NCBI GenBank assembly: GCA_964415065.1
Contig: CAYPYX010000008.1
Span: forward strand, 1 to 64,000
Length of the DNA: 64,000 nt
DNA from: VMCP01 sp964415065
Lineage (GTDB): Bacteria; Bacteroidota; Bacteroidia; NS11-12g; UBA955
Direction: 5' to 3'
Part shown: piece after piece, positions 9,025 through 17,944 of the stretch
Layout: every line of letters begins with the position of its first letter
How positions within the stretch are numbered: position 1 is the stretch's first letter
Translations under genes and position numbers: made by a program
Notes under the pieces: generated by a model
What the model was told of the DNA's origin: nothing
The model's input: only the letters and a program-made list of their open reading frames with translations
Database searches by the model: none

Positions 9025-9028
9025 CCCT

Positions 9029-9853
9029 ATGACAAATCAACCTCAAATTCCATTATTGCATCATACTGATAGTAAATCATTCTTTGTATTGGCTGGACCC
9101 TGTGCCATCGAAGGAAGAGATATAGCCTTGAAAACAGCGGAGGAATTGGTTCGAATTTGCGATGATTTGTCAATTCCTTTGGTTTTTAAAGGATCATATA
9201 GAAAGGCGAATCGTTCCAGAATTGATTCCTTTACAGGTATTGGGGATGAAAAAGCATTAAAAATTTTGGGGGAAGTTCGTTCTCAATTCGGAATTCCGGT
9301 GGTTACGGATATTCATGAATCTCACGAAGCTGCTATGGCTGCAGAATATGTAGACGTTTTACAAATTCCAGCGTTTTTGTTTCGTCAGACGGAATTGTTA
9401 GTAGCTGCATCGAAAACGGGAAAATTTGTAAATATTAAAAAGGGACAATTTGCTGGTACCGACGCCATGAAACACGCTATGCAGAAGTGCATCGACTCTG
9501 GCAATAACAACATTATTTTGACAGATCGTGGAAATAGTTTTGGCTACACAGATTTGATTGTAGATTTCAGAAATATTACGGAAATGAAGACATTTGGTGC
9601 ACCGGTTGTAATGGATATTACTCACAGTTTACAACAACCAAATCAATCTTCTGGTGTAACGGGAGGAAAACCTGAATTAATCGAAACGATTGCCAAAGCA
9701 GCTATTGCTGTAGGTGCCGATGGTTTGTTTGTTGAAACCCATCCAGATCCATCGTTAGCGAAAAGTGATGGAGCCAATATGCTACCGTTGCGTGAATTTA
9801 AGTCTTTAATGGAGAAATTATTAAGAATTCGAGAAGCTATTTTATTCGATTAA
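9029..9853 (+). CDS. kdsA: 3-deoxy-8-phosphooctulonate (KDO-8-P) synthase
   Basis: This enzyme condenses phosphoenolpyruvate with arabinose 5-phosphate to give KDO-8-phosphate, the first committed step to the KDO sugar of lipid A/LPS, in the cytosol. The 274-residue TIM-barrel protein carries LAGPCAIEG, FKGSYRKANRS, GIPVVTDIHE, DVLQIPAFLFRQT, NIKKGQF, DRGNSFGY and FVETHPDP. Cys25 in AGPC, together with DITHS, FVETHPDP and KSDGANM, is the pattern of the metal-dependent class (Aquifex type). The metal-free E. coli class has Asn at the Cys position. It shows that the organism makes LPS with KDO. A bidirectional terminator separates it from the convergent PorE-type gene. Confidence 0.96.
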   Translation: MTNQPQIPLLHHTDSKSFFVLAGPCAIEGRDIALKTAEELVRICDDLSIPLVFKGSYRKANRSRIDSFTGIGDEKALKILGEVRSQFGIPVVTDIHESHEAAMAAEYVDVLQIPAFLFRQTELLVAASKTGKFVNIKKGQFAGTDAMKHAMQKCIDSGNNNIILTDRGNSFGYTDLIVDFRNITEMKTFGAPVVMDITHSLQQPNQSSGVTGGKPELIETIAKAAIAVGADGLFVETHPDPSLAKSDGANMLPLREFKSLMEKLLRIREAILFD

Positions 9854-9910
9854 CTTACTCATTCCTAAAAAGTTCGCCAAAATCAATTAAAACGGAATCG
9901 GTGTTAACAA

Positions 9911-9944
9911 AAAACCGCCTCGTTGTTTAAACGAGACGGCTTTT
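9911..9944. terminator. Bidirectional terminator between kdsA and porE-type gene
   Basis: CCGCCTCGT (9915-9923) pairs with ACGAGACGG (9931-9939) with one mismatch on the plus strand, or a U-G wobble on the minus strand. It is flanked by A6 and T4. Confidence 0.85.
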
Positions 9945-9968
9945 GTTGATTAATTAAATTTCAATTAA

Positions 9969-12737
9969 TTATTTGGTTTTTGGTGTTGTTGTTTTTGCTG
10001 GTTTCGCTGGTTTTGGTTTTTTAATTGCCTTTTTAGGAATCAAAACCAATTCGCTGTCTTTTTCAAATGAAGATGTCTTAAAGTATTTATTCAACGTTTT
10101 CTTACCTAATACTGGTGTTTCCACTTTCTCAGTAATTGTGAATTGTACACCTTTTAATGGGTATTCGCCAAGCATAATCTCTTCAACTACAAACTTGTTT
10201 GAAGGTAATTTTACTTTACCAACTTTGAATTTCTCGCCTTCAACGAAATCTTTCTTTTTAATCAATTTCTTTTTGTACCATTCAGCAGCTAAAGAAGGAG
10301 GTATAGCATCTAATTTACCGTTGAAATCGTAATGGAACATCACCGCTTCAGTACCAGCAATCATTACTGGAATCGCTTTTTTATCACCGTCTTTAGAGAT
10401 AGTTAATTTAACCGCATTGCTTAAATCAGCTGCAGGAACAGCTTCAGTCAATTTATCTTTCGCAGCTTTTTCAGCAGCTTGAAGAGAATCTCTGTATGTT
10501 GAACCTTTGTTTACATTGTTTACGTCTACGTCTTGATTAATTTGAACACGTGACTTCTGATTTTCAAACTCGAAACGAACAGTAGTTCTACGATTTTGTT
10601 GGTGTTGGTATTCATCACAGGGGATGTAAGGTTTCCCATCCATCACCACAATTTCAGATGCTTTATATTTCTCGTAATAACTATTGATTACGTTTCCTTT
10701 TTTATCTTTTTCAACAATCATTTTGCGACTGCGGTCGGCAATGTAAGGAGTGAAGCCTGCTTTTTCAGCGCCTTCACACTTACAATCGTTGATCAATTCT
10801 TTTTCTCCGTAACCAACAGCGCGGATACGTGCACTATCGATATTCCAACGACGCATCAAATATCTACGTGCACTATCAGCACGACGTTGAGCCAATCGAG
10901 TATTATAATCTATGGATGCACGACAGTCCGTATGAGAACCTAATTCCGCTACCAAACGAGGGTAACGAATGAGTACCTCTTGGGCAAATGTATCTAGGAT
11001 TTTTGCAGCATCTGGACGAATGGCGGCAGAGTCTAAATCATAGAAAATGGGAAGAGAATAGATTTTATCCAATGGGTTAACTAAACAGAAGTCTTGAATC
11101 AATTCAGTTGAAAAACGGATTCCGTGAGTGGTTCTGTTTACTGGAGGGATATCGAAATAGTACAATTCTGGGTATTTAGCAACAACCTCATAATTGGTTT
11201 TAGGATTCAACGTTGCCATATATTCACCATTTGCGTTGGTTTTGAGAACCATGGTGGTAGTATCTCGATCGTTAGCCAACACAACCGTGGCGCCAGCTAA
11301 AGGTTTGTTGGTGTTACAATCTGTAACAATTCCTTTTATGGTGATTACCAAAGGAATAATGTCGAATGCATAAATATCGTCTGTATTGGTACGATCTCCA
11401 CGATTGGAAGTAAAGTATCCTTTTTTAGAATTTTGGTTGGTGAAGGTAATACCAAAATCATCTCCTCCAGAATTTAAAGGTTCACGCAAATTTTCTACAT
11501 CTTTCCAAACGTTAATTTCTTCGGTTTTATCGGCAGCGAACATATCCAATCCGCCTAACCCAGGCCAATAATCAGATGAGAAATACAAACGACTGTCGTG
11601 TTTATTCCAATACGGGAAATATTCATTACCTGGTGAATTGATTTGCGGACCTAAGTTAACGGGATTCCCCCAAGATTTCGATCTACGAGAATATGTTACA
11701 GCCCAGATATCAAATCCCCCGAAACCACCGTCGCGGTCAGAAGAGAAGTACAATACTTTATCCTCATCACCTAACGCGGGATGTCCGTAAGAATGGGCAG
11801 AATCTTTCGCACAAATTTCAAGAACATCTCCAATCGTCCATTCTGGACCGGTTTTCTTGTATTCGTAGATAGCGCATTTTTCAGATTTTCCATCACGACC
11901 ACCACACTGTGTAACGTACATGGTGGTAAAGCGTTCGTTGAAAGTAACTCCACCTTCGTTAAATTTGGTTGAGTTTTTTTCAGCATATACGGGTTTTCCC
12001 CATTTGATTTCAGTTTCGCCTTTTTTGTTTCGAGGGGCTTTTTTAGCACCTTTAGCTGGAGCAGAACCACCTGTTGCGTCCTTTTTCCCTTCTAAATACC
12101 AAATATCGCTCCACATTTCCATTGTTCCTTCGTAAACGCGTTTTGAAAAACCTCCTTCGCGGTCAGAAGCAAAAAACAAAACATCATCTTTTTTAGATGC
12201 AATCATGGGAGCCCAATCATTGGCTTTGGTATTGGCAATTTTGAAATTTTGAACTCTGAAAAGTGAGCTATCGGGTGTCCATTGAAGCGCCATTTCACAA
12301 CCGAGCATTTTTTGCATCACAGCGGAATCACCAGGAACACGCTCTAAGTAATCTTCGTAAGCTCCAACTGCCTCACGATACATTTCCAACTTTTTCATCA
12401 TGTTGGCACGCATGAGTAAAGCTTGGGTGTTATTCGGATCGGTTTTCAGTACCTTTTCGTATAGTTTTTTCGCTTTTACGTAATTGTTATTTAAGCGATA
12501 GGATTCAGCGGCTAAGAAAGACGCTTTTTCCTTCACTTTTTTATCTGGGTCTTGACGAGCCACGTCTTCAAAAACGATAGCTGCTTGTCCATAATAACCC
12601 TGATCATACAGCGTTTTTGCATCTTCAAATTTTGGGGAACAACCCGTAGAAACGATGATAATTCCTAATCCAAATGCAAAAAATTGCCAAAAATTCCTGA
12701 ACAATAAGTTTGATTTATTTATGACGGTAGAGTGCAT
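9969..12737 (-). CDS. porE: PorE-type OmpA lipoprotein (TPR-PD40-CRD-OmpA) with retropepsin-like tail
   Basis: This 922-residue lipoprotein (lipobox STGC) has the domain order known for PorE, the peptidoglycan-binding part of the type IX secretion system. The order is a TPR region (about 40-150), a PD40 propeller (about 175-430, repeated FASDREGG, YFSSDRDGGFGG), a carboxypeptidase-regulatory-like domain (about 460-530, IKGIVTDCNTNKPLAGATV) and an OmpA-like domain (about 555-720, LDSAAIRPDAA, LGSHTDCRA, LAQRRADSARRYL). After it comes a roughly 200-residue extension whose segment 776-905 resembles a retropepsin fold. There FHYDFNG stands where DTGA is expected, followed by AIPPSLAAEW and VLGKKTLNKYF, and a Lys/Pro tail. 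The frame opens with GTG at 12743, but the ATG at 12737 is preferred. Lipid anchor in the outer membrane is inferred. Confidence 0.88.
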   Translation of the reverse strand: MHSTVINKSNLLFRNFWQFFAFGLGIIIVSTGCSPKFEDAKTLYDQGYYGQAAIVFEDVARQDPDKKVKEKASFLAAESYRLNNNYVKAKKLYEKVLKTDPNNTQALLMRANMMKKLEMYREAVGAYEDYLERVPGDSAVMQKMLGCEMALQWTPDSSLFRVQNFKIANTKANDWAPMIASKKDDVLFFASDREGGFSKRVYEGTMEMWSDIWYLEGKKDATGGSAPAKGAKKAPRNKKGETEIKWGKPVYAEKNSTKFNEGGVTFNERFTTMYVTQCGGRDGKSEKCAIYEYKKTGPEWTIGDVLEICAKDSAHSYGHPALGDEDKVLYFSSDRDGGFGGFDIWAVTYSRRSKSWGNPVNLGPQINSPGNEYFPYWNKHDSRLYFSSDYWPGLGGLDMFAADKTEEINVWKDVENLREPLNSGGDDFGITFTNQNSKKGYFTSNRGDRTNTDDIYAFDIIPLVITIKGIVTDCNTNKPLAGATVVLANDRDTTTMVLKTNANGEYMATLNPKTNYEVVAKYPELYYFDIPPVNRTTHGIRFSTELIQDFCLVNPLDKIYSLPIFYDLDSAAIRPDAAKILDTFAQEVLIRYPRLVAELGSHTDCRASIDYNTRLAQRRADSARRYLMRRWNIDSARIRAVGYGEKELINDCKCEGAEKAGFTPYIADRSRKMIVEKDKKGNVINSYYEKYKASEIVVMDGKPYIPCDEYQHQQNRRTTVRFEFENQKSRVQINQDVDVNNVNKGSTYRDSLQAAEKAAKDKLTEAVPAADLSNAVKLTISKDGDKKAIPVMIAGTEAVMFHYDFNGKLDAIPPSLAAEWYKKKLIKKKDFVEGEKFKVGKVKLPSNKFVVEEIMLGEYPLKGVQFTITEKVETPVLGKKTLNKYFKTSSFEKDSELVLIPKKAIKKPKPAKPAKTTTPKTK

Positions 12738-12855
12738 CTTCACAATTTATCCTAATTAAAACGCTAATTAATGAATTCTTATCCAAAGTTCAAAGAAATT
12801 GCCTATTTAAATGTTAAAAAATGCAGATTTAAGGAACATTTAACCTAATTTTTAA

Positions 12856-15348
12856 TCAGATTACACCCAGAATTTTTAACAATTGATTTTTTTGTTCCAA
12901 ACTGTAATTCGAGTTATACACGGCATTTTGAAGTATTTTATTGTTGGTCCATTGGGTGGAAAAACTTCTTAGTGCATCCAATGCTGGTCCATTGAGTCGG
13001 CTGTTAAAATTGAAGTATGCATCAAATAACGCTAAAGCGGCATCTTGATTCAAGATATTCAGTCGTTGAATAGCTTGTATAGCCAAGATTCGGGTTCGAA
13101 ATTCGTACATAGGTCCAGCCATTTCGATCAAAGAATTTATCGAATTTTCTGCTGATTTTAACGTTTCTTCAGAATTGGGAATGAATCCAAGTTTAGCGCC
13201 CATTGCATTAATCTCGTGATATCTTATGGCTAAATTGTGAGTATAACCGTCTACACCTTTTAGTTTTTGTAGTATAAATGGGAAACGACTTTCATACAAA
13301 GGATGTTTCATCATTCGCTGTAATGCAGCATCAATAACAAAGTAGCTGGAATCGGATAATAATTCCTCCATTAAAAATTGAGTGGATGATACTAATGGGA
13401 TTTTATGAGCAAAAACCATTCGCACTTGATGCTGCTTATCGCGTGCAATCGACATAGCAGTGGGCGCGTCAATTTTTGGGTCTTCTAACAGCTGGGATGC
13501 AATTTCCGCTCGAATTCCATGAAACGTTTCCTTTTTCCAAGCTTCAATTAAGGCTGATTTTTTTTCGGAAATAGGTGCGGATCTCAGTGCGATTAACGCA
13601 TCGTATCGATCCAACATAAATTCGGAGTACTTGAGTTGATTCATCCATTGAATATTGGATTTTGTGAATTCTACTTCTTTCAAGACAAAACTTCCCTCGT
13701 CAAATAAACAAAAAGCAACTTCTTTTCCGGCAGGTAAATTCGTAAATTGTACTTGTGTATGGGGACCGGAAACAACCGCTGTTTTAGTAATTTTGGTTCC
13801 ATCTGTGAAGTAAACCGCAAAATCTACCGGAACTTCAAAATACTGAACAACAGCATCTGTAGTGTGCTTTTGATCAATGTCAAAGGCGATGGAAGTTGAT
13901 GAATTTTGTGAAGTGCTCACTGTGAATTTAGGTTCACCACCCCGATGAATCCACTGATCAAAAAATGCATCTACATTGATACCTGTTGCATCAATAAATG
14001 CTTTTTGTAAATCCCAAGTTTCAACCGTTTGATATTGATATTTTTCAAGATAGTATTTGATGGCTCTTCTGAAATTATCGCGTCCAACTTGGTGTTGTAG
14101 CATGTACAAAACCGAAGCACCCTTGGGGTAATGTCGAGATGAACCTGAAGCACTATGACGTACGGGAAGTGAGTTTTGTTTTCCAGCTGCCAAAGCACCA
14201 TTCATGTTGTTTCTGAAGTACCAATACATATAGTCACTTCCAAATAAGTGCTGTTCAGTTAAGCCAGGATAAAATGTGGCGAAACTTTCTTGAAGCCATT
14301 GTTCGGCATCATGTCGGCCTGTAATTAAATCGCCAAACCATTGATGGGTTGCTTCATGCGCATTTACACTCACGTAATTCTTATCGAGATAGGCACGCTC
14401 ATCCACCCAGAAAAAATCTCCAAAAACAGTAGCAGATGTATTTTCCATAGCTCCGTACAAGAAATCCTGCACCATAACTTGAGAATAGGTTCCCCAAGCA
14501 TAAGGAAGTCCAATTTCATCAGCTAAAAAATCGAGAATTTCTTCGCTGTAACGCGAAGTAGGTATTACACGGTCTGAATGTTCGGGATAGTACCAAAATT
14601 GATGCGGAACCCCTTTTTTAGAAACGGATTTTTTAACTTCATAACGATCTATTGCCAGCATTAACAGATATCCCGCGTGTGGTTTATCCATTTTGTAATG
14701 CCAAGTAATGGACTTATCGTTGTTGGTTTTTTGAGATACTAAAGTACCGTTAGACAGAATTTTGTAACCAGGAACGGTATCCTGATAGGTTACAATGGTT
14801 TCCGTAATGAATTTATCGCTGCGAATGTCAATCATAGGAATCCACTGGCGATTATCGATTCCTTGTCCTTGAGTCCAAACCTGTCGACGGGTTTGGTGCA
14901 ATGGATTTTTGGAGATGGGTTGATCGTAACCAATGAAATACAGCCCTTTTTTGGGAGTTGCAGTGTATTGGATTTCAATTTTATGATTTTTCAAATAGTC
15001 GTTGGTGAGTTTAGTTTCAGCGATTAAGCCATTTTTATTCGTTCGAAAGGTGATTTTTTCCCCATCTAAAAGAACTTGTTCAATGCTAATTCCAGGGGCA
15101 TCAAAGAAAATTGTATCAGTGGATGTTTGGAGTGATTTAAAAGAATGGGTTACTTTTCCAGATACTTGCTTTTTGAAGGGACTTATTTTCACATCAATTT
15201 TCATATAATCTACGTCAATATTTCGAGGACGTTCAGTTGCTCCGTGATCAACATGATAACACACAACCTCTGGAAATTGAGCAGTGGAATTATTGACAAT
15301 CAGATAGATGAAAATAGCTGTGAATAGCTTTTTGTAGGATATCAACAT
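12856..15348 (-). CDS. M1-family zinc aminopeptidase, secreted
   Basis: This 830-residue gluzincin has a signal peptide at residues 1-23 ending STA before QFPEV. The substrate motif is YGAMEN (298-303). The zinc motif is HEATH (331-335), with Glu354 exactly 18 residues later (WLQES), which is the complete HExxH-18x-E signature. The C-terminal 250 residues are helical/HEAT-like, as in M1 enzymes. It would remove N-terminal residues from peptides in the periplasm or outside the cell. The open frame extends to 15585, but the extra part reads through the antisense strand of tRNA-Asp and its promoter and is not coding. ATG 15348 gives a proper signal peptide. Confidence 0.93.
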   Translation of the reverse strand: MLISYKKLFTAIFIYLIVNNSTAQFPEVVCYHVDHGATERPRNIDVDYMKIDVKISPFKKQVSGKVTHSFKSLQTSTDTIFFDAPGISIEQVLLDGEKITFRTNKNGLIAETKLTNDYLKNHKIEIQYTATPKKGLYFIGYDQPISKNPLHQTRRQVWTQGQGIDNRQWIPMIDIRSDKFITETIVTYQDTVPGYKILSNGTLVSQKTNNDKSITWHYKMDKPHAGYLLMLAIDRYEVKKSVSKKGVPHQFWYYPEHSDRVIPTSRYSEEILDFLADEIGLPYAWGTYSQVMVQDFLYGAMENTSATVFGDFFWVDERAYLDKNYVSVNAHEATHQWFGDLITGRHDAEQWLQESFATFYPGLTEQHLFGSDYMYWYFRNNMNGALAAGKQNSLPVRHSASGSSRHYPKGASVLYMLQHQVGRDNFRRAIKYYLEKYQYQTVETWDLQKAFIDATGINVDAFFDQWIHRGGEPKFTVSTSQNSSTSIAFDIDQKHTTDAVVQYFEVPVDFAVYFTDGTKITKTAVVSGPHTQVQFTNLPAGKEVAFCLFDEGSFVLKEVEFTKSNIQWMNQLKYSEFMLDRYDALIALRSAPISEKKSALIEAWKKETFHGIRAEIASQLLEDPKIDAPTAMSIARDKQHQVRMVFAHKIPLVSSTQFLMEELLSDSSYFVIDAALQRMMKHPLYESRFPFILQKLKGVDGYTHNLAIRYHEINAMGAKLGFIPNSEETLKSAENSINSLIEMAGPMYEFRTRILAIQAIQRLNILNQDAALALFDAYFNFNSRLNGPALDALRSFSTQWTNNKILQNAVYNSNYSLEQKNQLLKILGVI

Positions 15349-15419
15349 GTTTAGATAGATTTCTAGTGAGAGACACGAAAATAGGCATTCAAAAAGAATT
15401 GAAAAATTTTTTAAAAAAA

Positions 15420-15451
15420 TTTGCATTGAATAAAATTTCATCCTACTTTTG
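15420..15451 (+). promoter_or_regulatory. Promoter of tRNA-Asp
   Basis: TTTG (15420-15423), a 20-base spacer and TACTTTTG (15444-15451) match the Bacteroidota consensus TTTG-N19/20-TAnnTTTG. Transcription should begin near 15456, about 28 bases before the mature tRNA. Confidence 0.75.
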
Positions 15452-15483
15452 CAGTCCCGTTCAATAAATAATTGTTCGGAAAC

Positions 15484-15560
15484 GGTTCGGTAGTTCAGCT
15501 GGTTAGAATACATGCCTGTCACGCATGGGGTCGCGGGTTCGAGTCCCGTCCGGACCGCCA
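15484..15560 (+). tRNA. tRNA-Asp (anticodon GTC), CCA encoded
   Basis: This 77-nt gene has acceptor arm GGTTCGG pairing with CCGGACC (one G-U). The anticodon stem is CATGC/GCATG around the loop CTGTCAC, which gives anticodon GTC. The T arm contains GGTTCGAGTCC. The discriminator base is G and the 3' CCA is encoded. A promoter lies upstream and a terminator begins 3 bases after it. No direct repeat of the 3' end or integrase gene is seen nearby, so there is no sign that it serves as an integration site. Confidence 0.97.
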
Positions 15561-15562
15561 GA

Positions 15563-15593
15563 AAAAAAGGTTGCTCAAAAGGCAACCTTTTTT
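15563..15593 (+). terminator. Intrinsic terminator of tRNA-Asp
   Basis: AAAAAAGGTTGC (15563-15574) pairs with GCAACCTTTTTT (15582-15593) around a 7-base loop, ending in a T run. It could also act on the opposite strand. Confidence 0.88.
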
Positions 15594-15667
15594 GTTTTGG
15601 ATCAGGGCAAGATCCGTTTTTATGGGATCAAGTTCCAAAGTTGTGGGCTAGGTATAAAAATTGTCCG

Positions 15668-15765
15668 ATAAATTTTCTGGAGGATAATTAATAACAAGAT
15701 TTTGCATGTTTAAAATCTATGCAAGAGTCATTAAATATCCGAATCAAATAAATTTTCTGGGGGAT
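15668..15765 (+). repeat. Two 18-bp direct repeats 80 bp apart
   Basis: ATAAATTTTCTGGAGGAT (15668-15685) and ATAAATTTTCTGGGGGAT (15748-15765) differ at one base. They occupy the 240-bp non-coding stretch between the tRNA terminator and the next gene and could be protein-binding sites. No other structure was recognised there. Confidence 0.6.
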
Positions 15766-15823
15766 GAACTATTTTTACTTTCCACAAGGTTGTGAAAGTG
15801 CATCCATGGAAATAAAATCATGC

Positions 15824-15831
15824 TAAATTTG
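15824..15831 (+). promoter_or_regulatory. TAnnTTTG box abutting the 450-residue gene
   Basis: TAAATTTG is a perfect box and ends 4 bases before the ATG at 15836, which suggests a leaderless transcript. No TTTG is found 19-20 bases upstream. Confidence 0.45.
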
Positions 15832-15835
15832 TGAT

Positions 15836-17188
15836 ATGTCGTTCCCAAAAAATACTTCAAAAAATCTTCGCTGGGCCTTATTAATACACCGTGGTAAGGG
15901 AATGCATGAAATGTTTTTCAAGGAAAACAAGCATTTGAAGTACCTTTTTCAAGAGCGCGGAATATTTTGGCTTAGCCCGCTGAATCGGCCGCACCACGGA
16001 TATTTTATCAATGAGAGAAATGCGTTCATTTCGTACTTGATGGCATATTACCCTCATTTTAAAAATTTGTCCCAAAAAGTACAAAATGAAGTAGTTAATA
16101 ATCTGTTAAAGCGTTTTGAAAATGAAGATTATGTAGAAATTATTTGGCGTGAATTGAATATTCAGGGTAGCGATGGGGGATATGTAGTGTTATTCGATGG
16201 ACAACAAGCCACAGTTAAATACATTGGATTGGGAAATTGGGAAGAATCCGAGTTAGTTGAATTTGTGGATTCTGATCAATTCGACACACCTGAAAAGTGG
16301 TTGGTTGTCGATAATGACTGGTATAAATCTAGGGGAATTGTTAACAGAGCATTGCCTTTTGAACCTGAATTGCCCGAAATCCAAAAGTATTACTTGGATC
16401 CGGCTGATTCAAATTCCGCTGATGGAATCGAGCCGCATTGGGTGGAAAATTCGGAATCTTCTCTGTTGCTTGAAGTAGAATCCCCCGAGAAAAAAGAAGT
16501 CCTTCCGAATTTAAATTGGGTTAATCCAGCGGATGGAAATTCGACTCTGGAGGAGCATGAATTAGTTCCTACGTTTGAGAAACTTAACGTTCTTATGAAT
16601 ACGCTGGGAGATGATATTCCCCGGGAACTGCAAATTTTCTTATTGCAAATCCAAGAGCATGGATTAACAACTGGACTATTTCAATTCTTAGACATTTTGG
16701 GATCAAAATTACCTTCTTTGGCTAATGGCAATTCAGGTATGATTTCTTTAATGGCCGGAAAAGATCAGGTTTGGGCCGAACGAATGGCTCCAAATATCAT
16801 GATTGATATTAATTACAAGATTCATTTTTCGGATGAGGCAGGTGAGTTGAAGTTGGAGCCATTGCACAAAGCTCTATACATTTTGTTTCTCAGAAATTTG
16901 AATGGCATTAATTTGTCCGATTTGTATCTTCACAAGAATGATATTTTGGAATATTATCGAATGATTTCTAATTCTGAGAATATTGAGCGAATGACAAAAT
17001 CAGTGAACCAGCTGGTGGATGTTAGAGAAAATAGCATTCATGAAAAAATTTCTAAAATTAACCGCTCGATCAGGAAACTATTCAAAGAAGCCAACACGGG
17101 TGTTGATCCAATACCTTACTTTATTGCAGGTCCAAAGGGAGATGCTAAACGAATTCTAATTTCGGCTGCTAAAGTAATGTGGGTGTAA
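15836..17188 (+). CDS. Unrecognised 450-residue cytoplasmic protein
   Basis: I do not recognise this protein. It has no signal peptide or membrane segment. The N-terminal 130 residues are compact and mixed alpha/beta (LLIHRGKGMHEMFF, YVVLFDGQQATVKYIGLG). Residues about 185-250 are acidic and low-complexity, with the phrase NPADGNS/DPADSNS repeated (DPADSNSADGIEPHWV, NPADGNSTLEEHELV). The C-terminal 130 residues look like a distinct helical domain (LEPLHKALYILFLRNLNGI, ENSIHEKISKINRSIRKLF, YFIAGPKGDAKRILI). From memory it resembles the ends of unnamed Bacteroidota proteins. The gene stands alone between the tRNA and two lipoprotein genes. A leaderless-type box supports the start. No function is proposed. 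Confidence 0.75.
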   Translation: MSFPKNTSKNLRWALLIHRGKGMHEMFFKENKHLKYLFQERGIFWLSPLNRPHHGYFINERNAFISYLMAYYPHFKNLSQKVQNEVVNNLLKRFENEDYVEIIWRELNIQGSDGGYVVLFDGQQATVKYIGLGNWEESELVEFVDSDQFDTPEKWLVVDNDWYKSRGIVNRALPFEPELPEIQKYYLDPADSNSADGIEPHWVENSESSLLLEVESPEKKEVLPNLNWVNPADGNSTLEEHELVPTFEKLNVLMNTLGDDIPRELQIFLLQIQEHGLTTGLFQFLDILGSKLPSLANGNSGMISLMAGKDQVWAERMAPNIMIDINYKIHFSDEAGELKLEPLHKALYILFLRNLNGINLSDLYLHKNDILEYYRMISNSENIERMTKSVNQLVDVRENSIHEKISKINRSIRKLFKEANTGVDPIPYFIAGPKGDAKRILISAAKVMWV

Positions 17189-17463
17189 CCAGATGTGGTT
17201 TGGTTGTAATGGAAAAAAGAATATTTGCAGCAAGATTTAGTTCAAGCCGTAAATGAAATTTGGATATAGTTATTAATTTCAGTTAAGGACTAGGTAAAAT
17301 GTAGTTCAAATTGAAAATAAATGGTTCAGGTTTTAAATTCGGAGCTGACTACTAGTAATATTTAAAAAGAAAAAAACATCTTATATTCGCTGTTAATCAA
17401 GAGAATTTATCCAAATTGAAAATTAAATGTCGGATGAATTACACACCCTAAAAGAAAAAAAAC

Positions 17464-17913
17464 ATGAAAATAAATATTAAAATTGCTTCAATCATTACAG
17501 CTTCCTTCTTTGTTTTTGCTTTGCAATCATGCGAGAAAGAACCCGTAAATACAACACCTTCATACAAAGCAGTTGCCGATTGGCAGTTGAATAGTATGGT
17601 TGAAACTATTCATGAAGCAAGCACAGGTTCATTTGTAGAAACCAACACAGAAACCTATGTTCCCGGTGAATTGTCCATGCATATTAAATCGGATGGTAAT
17701 TTGGATTTATACGAAGGAGCTGCTGTAACGGAAACTTACCCCTATTCGATAGATTACACGAAGAAAACCCTTGTAATACATGGAATGGATTGGGGCAACG
17801 ATACATTTTATATCCTAAAACTAGACGCCACCAACCTTCAGCTGAAAAATGAATATGTGGATACAGACTACGACGAAAAAGTGACCACATTGCTCAATAT
17901 GACCAAGAAATAA
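17464..17913 (+). CDS. Small lipoprotein, lipocalin-like size, family A
   Basis: This 149-residue lipoprotein has signal segment IASIITASFFVFAL with lipobox LQSC at residues 20-23, followed by EKEP. The mature part is beta-rich (WQLNSMVETIH, YVPGELSMHIKSDGNLDLYE, FYILKLDATNLQLKNEY), like the small lipocalin-type proteins common in Bacteroidota. It shares its layout with the next gene: CEK(E/D)PV, a Trp-leading strand, and a DTFxIxKxDxTxLQ motif near the end. The two are probably tandem paralogues in one operon (31-bp gap). Function unknown; outer-membrane location is inferred. Confidence 0.72.
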   Translation: MKINIKIASIITASFFVFALQSCEKEPVNTTPSYKAVADWQLNSMVETIHEASTGSFVETNTETYVPGELSMHIKSDGNLDLYEGAAVTETYPYSIDYTKKTLVIHGMDWGNDTFYILKLDATNLQLKNEYVDTDYDEKVTTLLNMTKK

Positions 17914-17944
17914 TTCTTTTTTACCTACTTTCATACTTTACTTT

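Noticed and set aside
15349..15585. N-terminal extension of the M1 aminopeptidase frame (79 residues)
   Set aside because: It is read from the antisense strand of tRNA-Asp and its promoter. The phrase RTGLEPATPCVTG is the familiar antisense translation of a tRNA gene, not protein.
15484..17188. Mobile island inserted at tRNA-Asp
   Set aside because: No integrase, no second copy of the tRNA 3' end, and no clear base-composition change in the following genes.
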